64,000 bases of DNA from positions 1,137,001-1,201,000 of the forward strand of contig CP159373.1 of the NCBI GenBank assembly GCA_032595685.2. The letters are read 5' to 3'. The stretch's first letter is position 1. The number at the start of each line of letters is the position of its first letter. This DNA is from Candidatus Electrothrix aestuarii. Lineage in GTDB: Bacteria; Desulfobacterota; Desulfobulbia; Desulfobulbales; Desulfobulbaceae. The notes under the pieces were generated by a model. It was given only the letters and a program-made list of their open reading frames with translations, ran no database searches and was not told the DNA's origin. This document shows positions 7,436 to 16,800 of the stretch, one piece after another. A program made the position numbers and the translations under genes.

Positions 7436-10165
7436 TCACTCTCCCTTATCCAAACTCGGCCCAGTCTCGGTATTGACCTTGAGCGGCACATCCAACGCCA
7501 TAACCGACTCCATGGTATCCTTGACCATAGCGGAAACCGACTCCAGCTCATCCTCTGGCACTTCCAGCACCAGCTCATCATGAATCTGCAAGAGCAGCTT
7601 GGCTTGGGCCTTTTGGGCAATCAACTCCTCATGCACTTTGATCATCGCCAACTTGATGATGTCCGAGGCTGTGCCCTGGATGGGCGTATTAATAGCCATC
7701 CGCTCAGCAAACTGGCGACGGTTGCGATTAGAGGCATTGATCTCCGGCAGCTGCCTGCGCCTGCCCAATAGAGTGGTGACATAACCGTCCACCCGGGCCT
7801 GATCCATGATGCTGTCCATGAACTCCTGAATACCTGGATAATGGACAAAATAGCGATCAATAAAGGTCTGTGCTTCCTTACGACTGATACCCAGCTGCTC
7901 TGACAAGCCAAAGGCGGACATACCGTAAACAATGCCAAAGTTGATGCTCTTGGCCACCCGCCGCATCTCCCCGGTAATCAGGGGCAAAGATACCTGAAAG
8001 ATCTCCGCTGCGGTCTGGCTGTGAATATCCTGCTCGCCTCGGAAGGCCTCCAGCAAAGCTGGATCCTGGCTGTAATGGGCCATAACCCGCAGATCAATCT
8101 GCGAGTAATCGGCTGAAAGCAACAGACTCCCCGGCTGGGCAATAAAGGCAGAGCGAATCCGCCGCCCTTCCTCGGTACGAATAGGGATATTCTGGAGATT
8201 TGGATTACTGGAACTGAGACGACCAGTTGCCGTGCCCCACTGGTTAAACGAGGAATGCACCCGACCGGTTCTCGGGCTGATATGGGTCTGCAATTTATCC
8301 ACATAGGTGGATTTAAGTTTCGCTAAATTCCGGAAACGGAGGATTTTAGCTGGCAACTCATGTTTATGGGAGAGTTTTTCCAGCACCTTCACATCAGTGG
8401 AATAACCGGTCTTGGTCTTGCGGCCCTTAGGCAGATCAAGCTCCTCAAAGAGCACCTCTGCCAGCTGCTGCGATGAGTTGATATTAAAGGAATGACCTGC
8501 AAGCGCATAAATTTCCTGCTCCAACTCATCCAGCCGGGCACCAAATTCCTTGGTCAGGCCTTGCAGCACCTCTTTATCCAGCAGAATTCCGGTTTCCTCC
8601 ATAGCAGCCAGCACCGGGATCAAGAGCCCCTCCACCTCACTGAAGAGCGTCCACAGCTCCTGTTTTTCCAGCTCAGGCTGTTGTTCCTCAAAAAGACGGA
8701 GGCTGCCAAAGACATCCTCACAGCTATAATTTTTAGCAATCTCGGGAGCAACCCGGCAAAAGGCATCTGGTGCTTTATCTCCGTCCACCACCTCGCTGAA
8801 AGGGGTGAGTTTCAGGTCGATTTCCTGGCAGAGATCATCCAGCTTATAAGAACGCCGACCTGGATCAAGGAGCCAAGCCCCGAGCATGGTATCATAGAGC
8901 GGACCAGCTAAACGGATGCCTCCATTCTGCGGAGCAGCCAAGATAGCATAATCGTATTTGAGATTATGGCCGATCTTGGCGAGTTTTGGATCCACCAATA
9001 AAGGGCCAACACAATCGACAATATCCTGGACCGTCAACTGATCTGGCAGCAGAGCCCCTTCCCCATCCCGATGACCGCAGGCCAGATACCAGGCCTGTTT
9101 TGTCTCTGTGCAAAGAGAAACCCCGACCAGTTCCGCCTCCAGGGGATCAAGGGAGGTGGTTTCTGTATCCACTACCAGCTGCCCAGCTCCCTGAAGCTGC
9201 TCACTAAGTTGTTCTACAAGCTGTTCCAGCTCCTCCCGTTGCCGAATCAAGGTGAAACCCTCTGTTGTCACCTTTGCAGCGGGCACATCAGACTTGAGTA
9301 GGGTAAAAAACTCCAGCTCAGTAAGCAATTCCCGCAGGGCCTCGGGGTCTGCTTCCGTTACCTGATAAGCCTGCAAATCGGCTGCAACCTCTGCCTTCTC
9401 CTGAAGGCGTACCAAGTCCCGAGAAAGAAAGGCATCCGTCTTATGGGCAATAAGCCGTTCCTTCATCTTGGACTTTTTCAGGCCATCAACCTGCTCATAG
9501 AGCCCTTCCAGGGTCTCATATTCTGCGAGCAGTTTTTGGGCAGTCTTGGGCCCAACCCCAGGCACACCGGAGATATTATCCGCCGAATCCCCGGTGAGCG
9601 AGAGATAATCAAGGAGCTGTTCCGGCTGAAGGCCGTACTTCTCCTCCACCGCCGCCACATCCATGAGTCGATCATTCATGGGATCCCACATGGTGATGTC
9701 CTCGGAGACTAACTGCAAAAGGTCCTTATCTCCTGAGACAATCACCACCTTGCACCCTTGTTCAACCAACAAACGAGCGGCGGAGGCGATGAGGTCATCC
9801 GCCTCCAAGTCATCCGCCGCCATACTGAGCAGGTTATAGGCAGCAACCATCTTGTGGATATAGGGGATCTGGGGTACCAAATCCTCAGGCATGGGCGGAC
9901 GATTAGCCTTATAATCCGCCGAGATTGCATGGCGAAATACCGGGCCTTTGGTATCAAAGGCCACGGCAAGGTACTCCGGCTCCTTTTCCCGCAAAATACG
10001 GCGCAAGGTGGTAATAAACCCATAGACCGCATGGGTTGGGAGCCCGCTGCTGTTCGTCAAAGGTCTGATGGCATGATAGGCCCGATAAATATAGGCACTA
10101 CCATCAATAAGATAGACTTCTTTCTTTTTCGGAGCAGCAGGAAACAGCTCTGTTTGTTGACTCAT
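7436..10165 (-). CDS. polA: DNA polymerase I
   Basis: 909 residues, usual length. Domains: 5'-3' exonuclease (residues ~15-290, with YLIDGSAYIYRAY, EADDLIA, VSGDKDLLQLV and GVPGVGPKTA), 3'-5' exonuclease (~310-500, VVDTETTSLD at ~332), and polymerase (~530-909). The polymerase has motif A DYSQIDLRVMAHYS, motif B RRVAKSINFGIVYG and motif C QIHDELVLEVPE (His ~862). The DTE of the proofreading site suggests active 3'-5' exonuclease. It fills gaps in repair and replaces RNA primers. Its last 31 codons are duplicated at 5813-5905. Confidence 0.97.
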   Translation of the reverse strand: MSQQTELFPAAPKKKEVYLIDGSAYIYRAYHAIRPLTNSSGLPTHAVYGFITTLRRILREKEPEYLAVAFDTKGPVFRHAISADYKANRPPMPEDLVPQIPYIHKMVAAYNLLSMAADDLEADDLIASAARLLVEQGCKVVIVSGDKDLLQLVSEDITMWDPMNDRLMDVAAVEEKYGLQPEQLLDYLSLTGDSADNISGVPGVGPKTAQKLLAEYETLEGLYEQVDGLKKSKMKERLIAHKTDAFLSRDLVRLQEKAEVAADLQAYQVTEADPEALRELLTELEFFTLLKSDVPAAKVTTEGFTLIRQREELEQLVEQLSEQLQGAGQLVVDTETTSLDPLEAELVGVSLCTETKQAWYLACGHRDGEGALLPDQLTVQDIVDCVGPLLVDPKLAKIGHNLKYDYAILAAPQNGGIRLAGPLYDTMLGAWLLDPGRRSYKLDDLCQEIDLKLTPFSEVVDGDKAPDAFCRVAPEIAKNYSCEDVFGSLRLFEEQQPELEKQELWTLFSEVEGLLIPVLAAMEETGILLDKEVLQGLTKEFGARLDELEQEIYALAGHSFNINSSQQLAEVLFEELDLPKGRKTKTGYSTDVKVLEKLSHKHELPAKILRFRNLAKLKSTYVDKLQTHISPRTGRVHSSFNQWGTATGRLSSSNPNLQNIPIRTEEGRRIRSAFIAQPGSLLLSADYSQIDLRVMAHYSQDPALLEAFRGEQDIHSQTAAEIFQVSLPLITGEMRRVAKSINFGIVYGMSAFGLSEQLGISRKEAQTFIDRYFVHYPGIQEFMDSIMDQARVDGYVTTLLGRRRQLPEINASNRNRRQFAERMAINTPIQGTASDIIKLAMIKVHEELIAQKAQAKLLLQIHDELVLEVPEDELESVSAMVKDTMESVMALDVPLKVNTETGPSLDKGE

Positions 10166-10180
10166 AAAAATTAATCGGAT

Positions 10181-10735
10181 TTAACGTTTGATCTCGGCCT
10201 GCGCGTTCTGCATCAGGCCCAGTAGGTTGTCGGAATCAAGCCCGATAAAATACTTATATCGCTTCGATGGGTAGAGATGATGCATTATCTTGCCATCAGG
10301 AGAAACAGCAAAGGTCCTCGGCACATATCTGCCATCAAACAAATATTCTCGGCTGAGTTTGGGCTGCTGGCGGGTATTCACCCGGATCATAACAAAAGAT
10401 TTTGACGCTTCAACAACACTCTCTTCCCGCAAGACATTCTTATACTTCTTACAAGCAGAACAGGATTCCGAATAAAAGATAATAATTGCAGGCTTTCCCT
10501 CTCTCTTGGCCTGCGCCAATCCATCCTGGTATTCTTTCCAGGCGATCTCATCCCCACCGGAAGAAAATCCGATCAAGGCCAAACTCTCCTTGCCAAAGCC
10601 CAACAGCAAAAAAACAAGCAGAAATGATGTAATGATGTATCGGTGGCTACCTGCCCCCTTCCCTCTTTTTCCTCTTTGTTCTGTACAGTACAACGTCTTC
10701 AATGGAACTCTTCCTCTTTCTTTTCTTCTTTTCAT
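10181..10735 (-). CDS. thioredoxin-fold periplasmic protein
   Basis: A 184-residue frame. Hydrophobic stretch IITSFLLVFLLLGFG (~34-48) followed by SLA looks like a signal peptide, so the true start is probably inside the frame; no internal ATG precedes the stretch, and TTG codons are candidates. The mature part is a thioredoxin-like domain with CSAC at ~92-95 (FYSESCSACKKYK) and a cis-Pro-like segment YVPRTFAVSPDGK. It probably acts in disulfide reduction or isomerisation in the periplasm. It ends 15 bp from the polA start, in the same direction. Confidence 0.65.
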   Translation of the reverse strand: MKRRKERGRVPLKTLYCTEQRGKRGKGAGSHRYIITSFLLVFLLLGFGKESLALIGFSSGGDEIAWKEYQDGLAQAKREGKPAIIIFYSESCSACKKYKNVLREESVVEASKSFVMIRVNTRQQPKLSREYLFDGRYVPRTFAVSPDGKIMHHLYPSKRYKYFIGLDSDNLLGLMQNAQAEIKR

Positions 10736-10774
10736 CTTCTAAGCAGTGCAGGTCTCCTCACCAGACCTGAAGCA

Positions 10775-11734
10775 CTACTCATCCTTTCCTCTATACACAA
10801 GCTCTGGCTGCTTCACCAAAACCTTAGTGTCTGGACCAATGCTCTTGGTCAACCAAACATTACCACCCACAATGGATCGAGCCCCAACCACTGTATCGCC
10901 ACCAAGAATAATCGCACTGGCATAGACAATCACATCATCCTCGATAGTTGGATGACGCTTGATGTCTCTCATCTTCCTGCCTGCTCCTTTGGGAAGCGAT
11001 AAAGCGCCAAGAGTCACGCCCTGGTACAAACGCACCCGATTGCCAATGACACAGGTCTCTCCAATGACCACGCCTGCGCCATGATCAATAAAAAAAGACT
11101 CTCCGATCTCTGCACCAGGATGGATATCAATAGCGGTCCGATGATAAGCGTATTCGCTAAGGATTCTAGGCAGGAGAGGAATGCCTAAGATAAACAGGGC
11201 ATGGGCCAAGCGGTAAACAAACACGGCAAAAAAGCCGGGATAACTAAAAATTACCTCATCTGCATTACGGGCTGCCGGATCGCCCTCAAGGGTTGCCTGA
11301 ATATCCGACTCCAAGTACTCACGAATTTTTGGCAATTCTTTAATAAATCGGCTCGCAAGGGCATGGCTACGAGCATTACAGTTGGAACAGGGCTGATTAT
11401 GGCGAAAGCAGTCATGGCGAATGGCAGAGCTGATCTGCCTGTTCAAATTCCTAAAAAAAATCGTCAGATTATGTCCCAAATGATACTCCAGACTGGAGGA
11501 ATTGAGCATAGTTGAGCTGAAATATCCAGGAAACATGACCCGCTGGGCCTGGAGCACCAGATCAACCACCTCTTTTTTGGTGGGAATAGCAACCGGTTCA
11601 ATATGGCAGGACCACCTTTTTGAGGTAAACCCTTCTGTCAGCTGGCTGACAATGGAAGGGATATAATCATCTTCCAAGGTGACTGTTTGTCTATGCCCTT
11701 CGCATCCGCAGGATTCTTCGTCTTTAAAAGACAT
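10775..11734 (-). CDS. cysE: serine O-acetyltransferase (EpsC/CysE type)
   Basis: 319 residues. The N-terminal helical half leads into left-handed beta-helix hexapeptide repeats at the C-terminus (IDIHPGAEIGESFFIDHGAG, then GETCVIGNRVRLYQGVTLG). The DHGAGVVIGET signature holds the catalytic His/Asp of serine acetyltransferases. The reaction is L-serine + acetyl-CoA to O-acetylserine, the first step of cysteine synthesis. Length and the long N-terminus (with HDCFRHNQPC) fit the EpsC-like branch rather than short E. coli CysE. It runs into galE's end with a 35 bp gap, in the same direction. Confidence 0.88.
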   Translation of the reverse strand: MSFKDEESCGCEGHRQTVTLEDDYIPSIVSQLTEGFTSKRWSCHIEPVAIPTKKEVVDLVLQAQRVMFPGYFSSTMLNSSSLEYHLGHNLTIFFRNLNRQISSAIRHDCFRHNQPCSNCNARSHALASRFIKELPKIREYLESDIQATLEGDPAARNADEVIFSYPGFFAVFVYRLAHALFILGIPLLPRILSEYAYHRTAIDIHPGAEIGESFFIDHGAGVVIGETCVIGNRVRLYQGVTLGALSLPKGAGRKMRDIKRHPTIEDDVIVYASAIILGGDTVVGARSIVGGNVWLTKSIGPDTKVLVKQPELVYRGKDE

Positions 11735-11769
11735 TTTTTCTTCTTACTCCCTGATAAGAGATTGGTAGA

Positions 11770-12789
11770 TTATCCAGCATATCCCTGGGGATTCTTAGAC
11801 TGCCAATTCCAGGTATCCGCGCACATCGCATCAAGGTCCAGTTCAGCCTTCCAGCCCAGCTCCTGGGCGGCAAGGGAGGGATCTGCATAGCATTGGGCGA
11901 TATCACCCTGCCGACGCGGGGTAATGGTATAGGGGACCTTTTTCCCTGATGCTTTTTCAAAGGCCCTGATCATCTCCAACACAGAGTATCCCCGGCCAGT
12001 GCCCAGGTTATAGGTAACCACCCCTGGATTCTCTGTCAGCTTCTCCAAGGCACAGAGATGGCCCTTGGCCAAATCAACTACATGGATATAATCACGGACC
12101 CCGGTTCCGTCCGGGGTGGGATAATCATCACCGAACACAGAAAGCTGCTCCAGTCTGCCCACAGCGACCTGGGAGATATAAGGCATCAGGTTATTAGGGA
12201 GACCGTTCGGGTCTTCGCCGATCTCCCCGCTTGCATGAGCGCCGACGGGGTTGAAATAGCGAAGCAGGCTGATGTTCCATTCGTTATCCGCGATATAGAG
12301 ATCTCGAAGGATGTCCTCAATCATGGCCTTGGTGCGACCATAGGGATTGGTGCATGCAAGCAGGGGAAAATCCTCTGTGATGGGCACCGAAGCCGGGTCG
12401 CCGTACACGGTGGCGGAAGAGCTGAAAACCATATTCTTTACTCCGTTCCGCTGCATACATTGGCAAAGGTTAATGGTGCCGGTGAGGTTATTTTGGTAGT
12501 AAAGCAGGGGCTTGGCCACAGATTCACCCACTGCCTTGAGACCGGCAAAATGGATAACCGCCGTAGCATCCTCGCTCTGGCGAAAGACAGAGTCCAAGGC
12601 ATCCGCATCCAGGAGATCAACCTGAAAAAAACTCACCTTCTTGCCAGTAAGCTTTTCCACCCGCCGCAAGCCTTCCCGACTCGCATTGCAGAGATTATCA
12701 ATCACGGTGACATCATGACCGCTTTCCAGGAGCTCCAGACAGGTGTGACTGCCGATATAACCGGCTCCGCCGGTAACTAAAATATGCAT
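11770..12789 (-). CDS. galE: UDP-glucose 4-epimerase
   Basis: A short-chain dehydrogenase-like epimerase. [19 protein letters not shown] is the NAD-binding loop, SSSATVYG carries the catalytic Ser, and NPYGRTK the Tyr-x3-Lys. The C-terminal segment [18 protein letters not shown] is typical of GalE. It interconverts UDP-glucose and UDP-galactose for surface glycans. I chose ATG at 12789 (MHILVTGG), preceded by GGAG at a proper distance, over an upstream in-frame ATG. 339 residues, normal length. Its upstream region contains the 23-bp tandem repeats. Confidence 0.93.
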   Translation of the reverse strand: MHILVTGGAGYIGSHTCLELLESGHDVTVIDNLCNASREGLRRVEKLTGKKVSFFQVDLLDADALDSVFRQSEDATAVIHFAGLKAVGESVAKPLLYYQNNLTGTINLCQCMQRNGVKNMVFSSSATVYGDPASVPITEDFPLLACTNPYGRTKAMIEDILRDLYIADNEWNISLLRYFNPVGAHASGEIGEDPNGLPNNLMPYISQVAVGRLEQLSVFGDDYPTPDGTGVRDYIHVVDLAKGHLCALEKLTENPGVVTYNLGTGRGYSVLEMIRAFEKASGKKVPYTITPRRQGDIAQCYADPSLAAQELGWKAELDLDAMCADTWNWQSKNPQGYAG

Positions 12790-12920
12790 GCGTTTCTCCA
12801 CAAATCTTTGGCCCGCCATTACAACGATGGGCTATGGTCAATCGTCCTTGCGGGACGAAGGTGTATCTATGGTTTGGTATGGTTGAACCTATCCCTGGGT
12901 ATACTTCAAGGTTTTGTCTT

Positions 12921-13101
12921 TCAAAAGCCCTGGGTTCTGCCTATCAAAAGGCATAGGTTTTTCCTATCAAAAGCCCTGGCTTCTACCTATCAAAAGGCAT
13001 AGGTTTTTCCTATCAAAAGCCCTGGCTTCTACCTATCAAAAAACCTCCCTTCTATATATCAAAAGGGAGGGTTTTATATCTCAAAAGGGAGACCTTTTGA
13101 T
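12921..13101. repeat. 23-bp tandem repeats upstream of galE
   Basis: Eight units, each starting TCAAAA, at 12921, 12944, 12967, 12990, 13013, 13036, 13059 and 13081. Spacing is 23 bp throughout except 22 bp for the last step. Units 1-5 alternate between two types: TCAAAAGCCCTGG(C/G)TTCT and TCAAAAGGCATAGGTTTTT. Units 6-8 diverge, and the last folds back (TCAAAAGG...CCTTTTGA). The period is not a multiple of three, so this is not coding. Spacers are absent, so this is not a CRISPR array. Confidence 0.85.
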
Positions 13102-13361
13102 ACACAGAAGGGTAGGCTTTTGAATAGGGGACGAAAGGGATGAAGGTTGACCAACGCCCTGGATACGCTTTTGTCGGCATCCATTAAAAATCTTTTTAAA
13201 ATCGCCGCCTGATTTTCTTGTTTTTTATAGCGGAAATTCAGGAGTAAGGCACTAAAACTGGAAGAAATAGCCAAAAAAGATTCTGTCATCAAAATGTAAA
13301 CAACAAGAGTTACTGACAGAAGAATCAATAATACTTTTTTCAGTTGATTTTCGGCAATCAT
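13074..13361 (-). CDS. hypothetical small membrane protein
   Basis: A 95-residue frame starting MIAENQLKKVLLILLSVTLVVYILM, with one clear transmembrane segment at residues ~8-26 and a basic C-terminal half. No family recognised. The last ~10 codons run into the 23-bp repeats, and no good ribosome site is visible before the ATG, so it may be spurious. It is the only open frame of note between galE and the DUF493 gene. Confidence 0.3.
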   Translation of the reverse strand: MIAENQLKKVLLILLSVTLVVYILMTESFLAISSSFSALLLNFRYKKQENQAAILKRFLMDADKSVSRALVNLHPFRPLFKSLPFCVSKGLPFEI

Positions 13362-13920
13362 ATCTCAACTTGTTGTCGTTAATGTTTTTTCCGATTGTAC
13401 TACATACATCATTTACAGCAGATCAACACCCACGGCAAACGCATGACTTCTATAATATCCAGTATAAAATATGAAGTTTCAATCTGTTTTTTTTGCAGAA
13501 ATATGGAGAGTATCTCACCCGTGGGCTTTCTCCACGCAATCTTCCAGGCTAGGACCGATCATGTCAGAAAGACTGTCCCGCAACACTTTCCGCCAACAGA
13601 GATATAGCGCATAAAGATGTATAACAGAGATTCTCAGCGACTTCAAACGAAACAACAATGACAGGAAGACGCCCTAAAACGTAGCATCACACTGAAGCTC
13701 GGTATTTTCTCTCCCCTTCCACCCTTTCGCTCGCCGTAATCCACTTGCTATTTCTGAGGTCATACGATAACATCACGGCTTATATCACAGTGGAAGCCCT
13801 GCTGGTATATACAACAGACAACGTACACTATATATCAGCTCCGCCCTTGCAAACAGCGGCTTCCATTTTTCCCATATAAGCTGAAAATTATATCAACACA
13901 ATATCATATCGACGTTCTTC
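13362..13920. other. intergenic stretch without recognised content
   Basis: About 560 bp between divergent transcripts. I see no convincing gene, RNA or repeat. It is AT-rich just before 13921 and may hold the promoters of the plus-strand DUF493-ispH group. Confidence 0.4.
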
Positions 13921-14202
13921 ATGAGTGAAAAAATACCACAGCAGGCATTAGAAGGCTGCAAACCAGAGATTGACTATCCCTGTGTCTGGCAGTACAAGGT
14001 TATCGGCATGGAACAAAAGGCTGTGCAGGCAGCTCTTTCCGAACAACTGGGGGATGCGCCCTATTCGCTGTCCGAATCTCGGACCTCCAGAAAGGGAAAG
14101 TATATCAGTCTCAATCTGGAACTGACCGTGCATAATGAGGAGCAGCGACTCCAACTGTACAGCTCGCTGACCGCCCACCCCTCGATTAAGCTGGTCCTAT
14201 GA
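13921..14202 (+). CDS. DUF493/YbeD-like protein
   Basis: 93 residues. IDYPCVWQYKVIGMEQKAVQAALSE and GKYISLNLELTVHNEEQRLQLYSSL fit the small alpha-beta DUF493 (YbeD) fold, including the final HPSIKLVL. YbeD-type proteins are thought to be regulatory domains like those in ACT-type proteins; no activity is known. The stop overlaps the next start by ATGA, so translation is likely coupled to the gene at 14199. Confidence 0.8.
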   Translation: MSEKIPQQALEGCKPEIDYPCVWQYKVIGMEQKAVQAALSEQLGDAPYSLSESRTSRKGKYISLNLELTVHNEEQRLQLYSSLTAHPSIKLVL

Positions 14203-14741
14203 ATCAGGCGGTACAAAACGCCCTTGAAGAAGCCTCTCCAGCCCTTGATTCAAAAATCATCCCAGTTATGCGAGAGGCTATTACCACGGTGCAGATAGTT
14301 CTTTTTCAGCAGCTGAAAGAGAGCGTTTCCCGGCGTTATCCCCAATACGCCGAGGAAGAACGAATCCGTTTGACCGGTGCCGTGGTCAATAATCTCTACG
14401 GCACCGAGGCGCTTGATCCACAGGTGAATCATTTTGCCCGTGATCACCGGGAGCTCATCGAAGAGGAACTGCGAGGTCTCCGCACCCAGGTACCGGAGCT
14501 GATCCCCCATATCACCGACAGCCTGCGTATGCAGACCCTTTGCGACAACCACGAAGGAGTGCATTCCATTCCCTGCCTTTTACTCGCCAGGGAGCTAGGC
14601 CTTCTAGAAGAAAATCGAGAACTCCCCCTCCCCTCCACCTTTATGCTCTCGGTGCGAAAACTCGGGGCAACAAGCGGTCTGGTCAAACCTCTGCAAACGA
14701 ACCCTCCATCAGCAGGGCAGGAAACAAAACAAGGAGAGTAA
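14199..14741 (+). CDS. conserved hypothetical protein upstream of ispH
   Basis: 180 residues, soluble and mostly helical (acidic, Leu/Glu-rich), with no signal peptide or membrane segment. I do not recognise a named domain. It overlaps the DUF493 gene by 4 bp and ends 2 bp before ispH, so the three form one operon. The C-terminal 20 residues are low-complexity (TNPPSAGQETKQGE). Confidence 0.7.
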   Translation: MNQAVQNALEEASPALDSKIIPVMREAITTVQIVLFQQLKESVSRRYPQYAEEERIRLTGAVVNNLYGTEALDPQVNHFARDHRELIEEELRGLRTQVPELIPHITDSLRMQTLCDNHEGVHSIPCLLLARELGLLEENRELPLPSTFMLSVRKLGATSGLVKPLQTNPPSAGQETKQGE

Positions 14742-14743
14742 TC

Positions 14744-15664
14744 ATGGAAATAATCCTTGCCCAACCAAGAGGATTCTGCGCTGGTGTCAACAGAGCTATC
14801 AATGTGGTGAACAGGGCCTTAGAGGTCTATAAGCCTCCTGTCTATGTCCTACATGAGATCGTCCATAACACCCATGTCATCAGAGAGTTAGAAGAAAAAG
14901 GTGCTATTTTTGTTGAACAACTTGAAGACATCCCCACTGGTGCAATCGCTATTTTCAGCGCCCACGGAGTCTCCCAGGAAACCAAAAAGCAGGCCAGTGC
15001 TCTCAAACTGAAGACGATAAACGCGACCTGCCCCTTGGTTTCCAAGGTGCATCGCCGTGTAAGCCTCTTAAATAAAATTAATTATGACGTGGTGGTTATC
15101 GGTCATAAAGGACATCCTGAGGTTGAGGGCACCTGTGGTCATGCCTCTGGAGCTGTGCATGTGGTTTCTTCACCAGAGGAAGTTCAGCGTCTTCAGGTTA
15201 ACGATCCAAGCCGCGTAGGCTATGTGACGCAGACCACGCTCAGTGTTGATGATACGGCGGTAATGCTGGAGGCTCTGCGCAAACAGTTCCCTGAAATCAG
15301 CGAACCCTCCCGCACAGACATCTGCTTTGCTACCAGCAACCGACAGAGCGCTGTTCGCGAACTCAGCGAATCAGTAGATCTCCTCCTGGTTGTCGGCTCA
15401 AAAAACAGCTCAAACTCCAACAGACTCCGTGAGGTCGCGAAAAACAATAATATCTCTGCTTACCTGATTGATCATGCAGAAGAAATTGATCCCGATTGGC
15501 TGGTTGGAAGCAAGCGAATAGGTATAACAGCCGGGGCTTCGGCACCGGAATATCTTGTTACGGAGCTGATCACTTGGCTGCAGGAAAGATACGACGTGGC
15601 AAAGGTGCAGGAAATGGACGGAGTGGATGAGACCATCTGTTTCCAGATGCCTGAGATAGAATGA
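14744..15664 (+). CDS. ispH: 4-hydroxy-3-methylbut-2-enyl diphosphate reductase
   Basis: 306 residues from the ATG at 14744 (MEIILAQPRGFCAGVNRAI), preceded by AAGGAGAG; an upstream in-frame start would overlap the previous gene. The three cluster cysteines are visible in GFCAGV, NATCPLV and DICFATSNRQ, along with HxxxH-type (IVHNTHVI) and GHKGHPEVEGT signatures. This 4Fe-4S enzyme makes IPP and DMAPP in the last step of the MEP isoprenoid pathway, which also feeds the undecaprenyl carrier used by MraY and MurG. Confidence 0.95.
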   Translation: MEIILAQPRGFCAGVNRAINVVNRALEVYKPPVYVLHEIVHNTHVIRELEEKGAIFVEQLEDIPTGAIAIFSAHGVSQETKKQASALKLKTINATCPLVSKVHRRVSLLNKINYDVVVIGHKGHPEVEGTCGHASGAVHVVSSPEEVQRLQVNDPSRVGYVTQTTLSVDDTAVMLEALRKQFPEISEPSRTDICFATSNRQSAVRELSESVDLLLVVGSKNSSNSNRLREVAKNNNISAYLIDHAEEIDPDWLVGSKRIGITAGASAPEYLVTELITWLQERYDVAKVQEMDGVDETICFQMPEIE

Positions 15665-15753
15665 CAACCCCATCCCGCCCCATAAGAAGCGGGACAAATA
15701 AAGCATACGAGTCAGGCGACTCGAAGAGCAGCCTGTAACAAACGAGAAAAAAA

Positions 15754-16788
15754 TTAAAAAGAGTAGCCCATACTTATATAGGCCGAAGCCTGATTGCTCT
15801 CAACCTCCTGATCAATCTGCCCTAAGGGTTCTCCTGCGAGCACCTGATACTGATCCCCATCAACTGAGATATAGGCAAGCTGTACACCTCCCTTCACGAA
15901 CCACCAGGGGGTAATCAAAAATTTTCCACTCATCTCAAGCATTGTAGCCATCCCTTCCATATCTCCGGTGGAGGCCTTACCTGAGTAGAGATGATGCAGT
16001 TCATCTTCTGAAGAGGCAAAGGGTGCCACGGAAAATTTCCCTGCAAGCTCAAACTGTGGGGTCAACTGCATGTTCGCTCCCAACAGGAAATAAAACATAG
16101 AAAAGGTATTATCATAGGTAACAGCTGTGGAGCCGTTGCCTATATAATTATATCCCGAAATGCCCGTAGGAGAGTACTGTATGATCAGGTCGCCCTCATA
16201 CTCAAATTCCTGCTGGAGATACCCCACACCGACCGATAAACTCCAAGGGCCCTGCTGGAAATAGGTCCATTCCAGGTCAATAGCCAGAATAAAGGCATCT
16301 GAAGAGGAAATACTGCTTTCCGAGTAGATATCTGCCGGTCCACCAGCAGAAAACCAATCCCGATCAATCATATTTTCTTCTGGGTCACCCAAAGCTGTTT
16401 TCATAGTGGCGTTGATGCGCCACAGGGGATTCAGCTCCAACGAACCATCAAAACGGGCCAAGGTGATATCCATCGGCCACTCAAGCTCACTAATCGGAAA
16501 AAAGGTCGCCTCATTTTCTCCATTGGCATGATTGATTTCGCCACCGATGGAAGATGTCAGGTCACCGTTCATCCCTTCAAAGCCAAAGAAAAAATCAAGA
16601 TGTATAGGACCGGCCTGGTAATACGGATCAAGAGAAGCAGCAGCCTGGGCCTGCGATAGCAGCATACCAGTACCGATGACTCCTGCAGCCAAGCCAAGAA
16701 GCCCTTTCCCTTTTCTTCCCCTCTGTATAATCTTACTCTGCATTTCTTTTCTCATTCTTTTTTCTTTTCTCCCGTTCCCGTTGAACAT
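15754..16788 (-). CDS. omptin-like outer-membrane barrel (candidate protease)
   Basis: 344 residues with an N-terminal signal peptide (GLLGLAAGVIGTGMLLSQAQA, cut near residue 50) and a C-terminal aromatic end (YISMGYSF) typical of outer-membrane barrels. The barrel resembles OmpT. NMIDRDWF (Asp 142 and 144 in this frame) matches the NMVDQDW catalytic Asp pair, and SSEDELHH (262-266) lies where OmpT has its Asp-His dyad. Such proteins cut peptides at the cell surface. The true start may be a later ATG (16755 or 16743). The match is by motif memory only. Confidence 0.6.
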   Translation of the reverse strand: MFNGNGRKEKRMRKEMQSKIIQRGRKGKGLLGLAAGVIGTGMLLSQAQAAASLDPYYQAGPIHLDFFFGFEGMNGDLTSSIGGEINHANGENEATFFPISELEWPMDITLARFDGSLELNPLWRINATMKTALGDPEENMIDRDWFSAGGPADIYSESSISSSDAFILAIDLEWTYFQQGPWSLSVGVGYLQQEFEYEGDLIIQYSPTGISGYNYIGNGSTAVTYDNTFSMFYFLLGANMQLTPQFELAGKFSVAPFASSEDELHHLYSGKASTGDMEGMATMLEMSGKFLITPWWFVKGGVQLAYISVDGDQYQVLAGEPLGQIDQEVESNQASAYISMGYSF

Positions 16789-16800
16789 ATTCTCACGCCC

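Noticed and set aside
12921-13101. Possible CRISPR array
   Set aside because: The units are joined directly without unique spacers, the unit is only 23 bp, and no cas gene is present.
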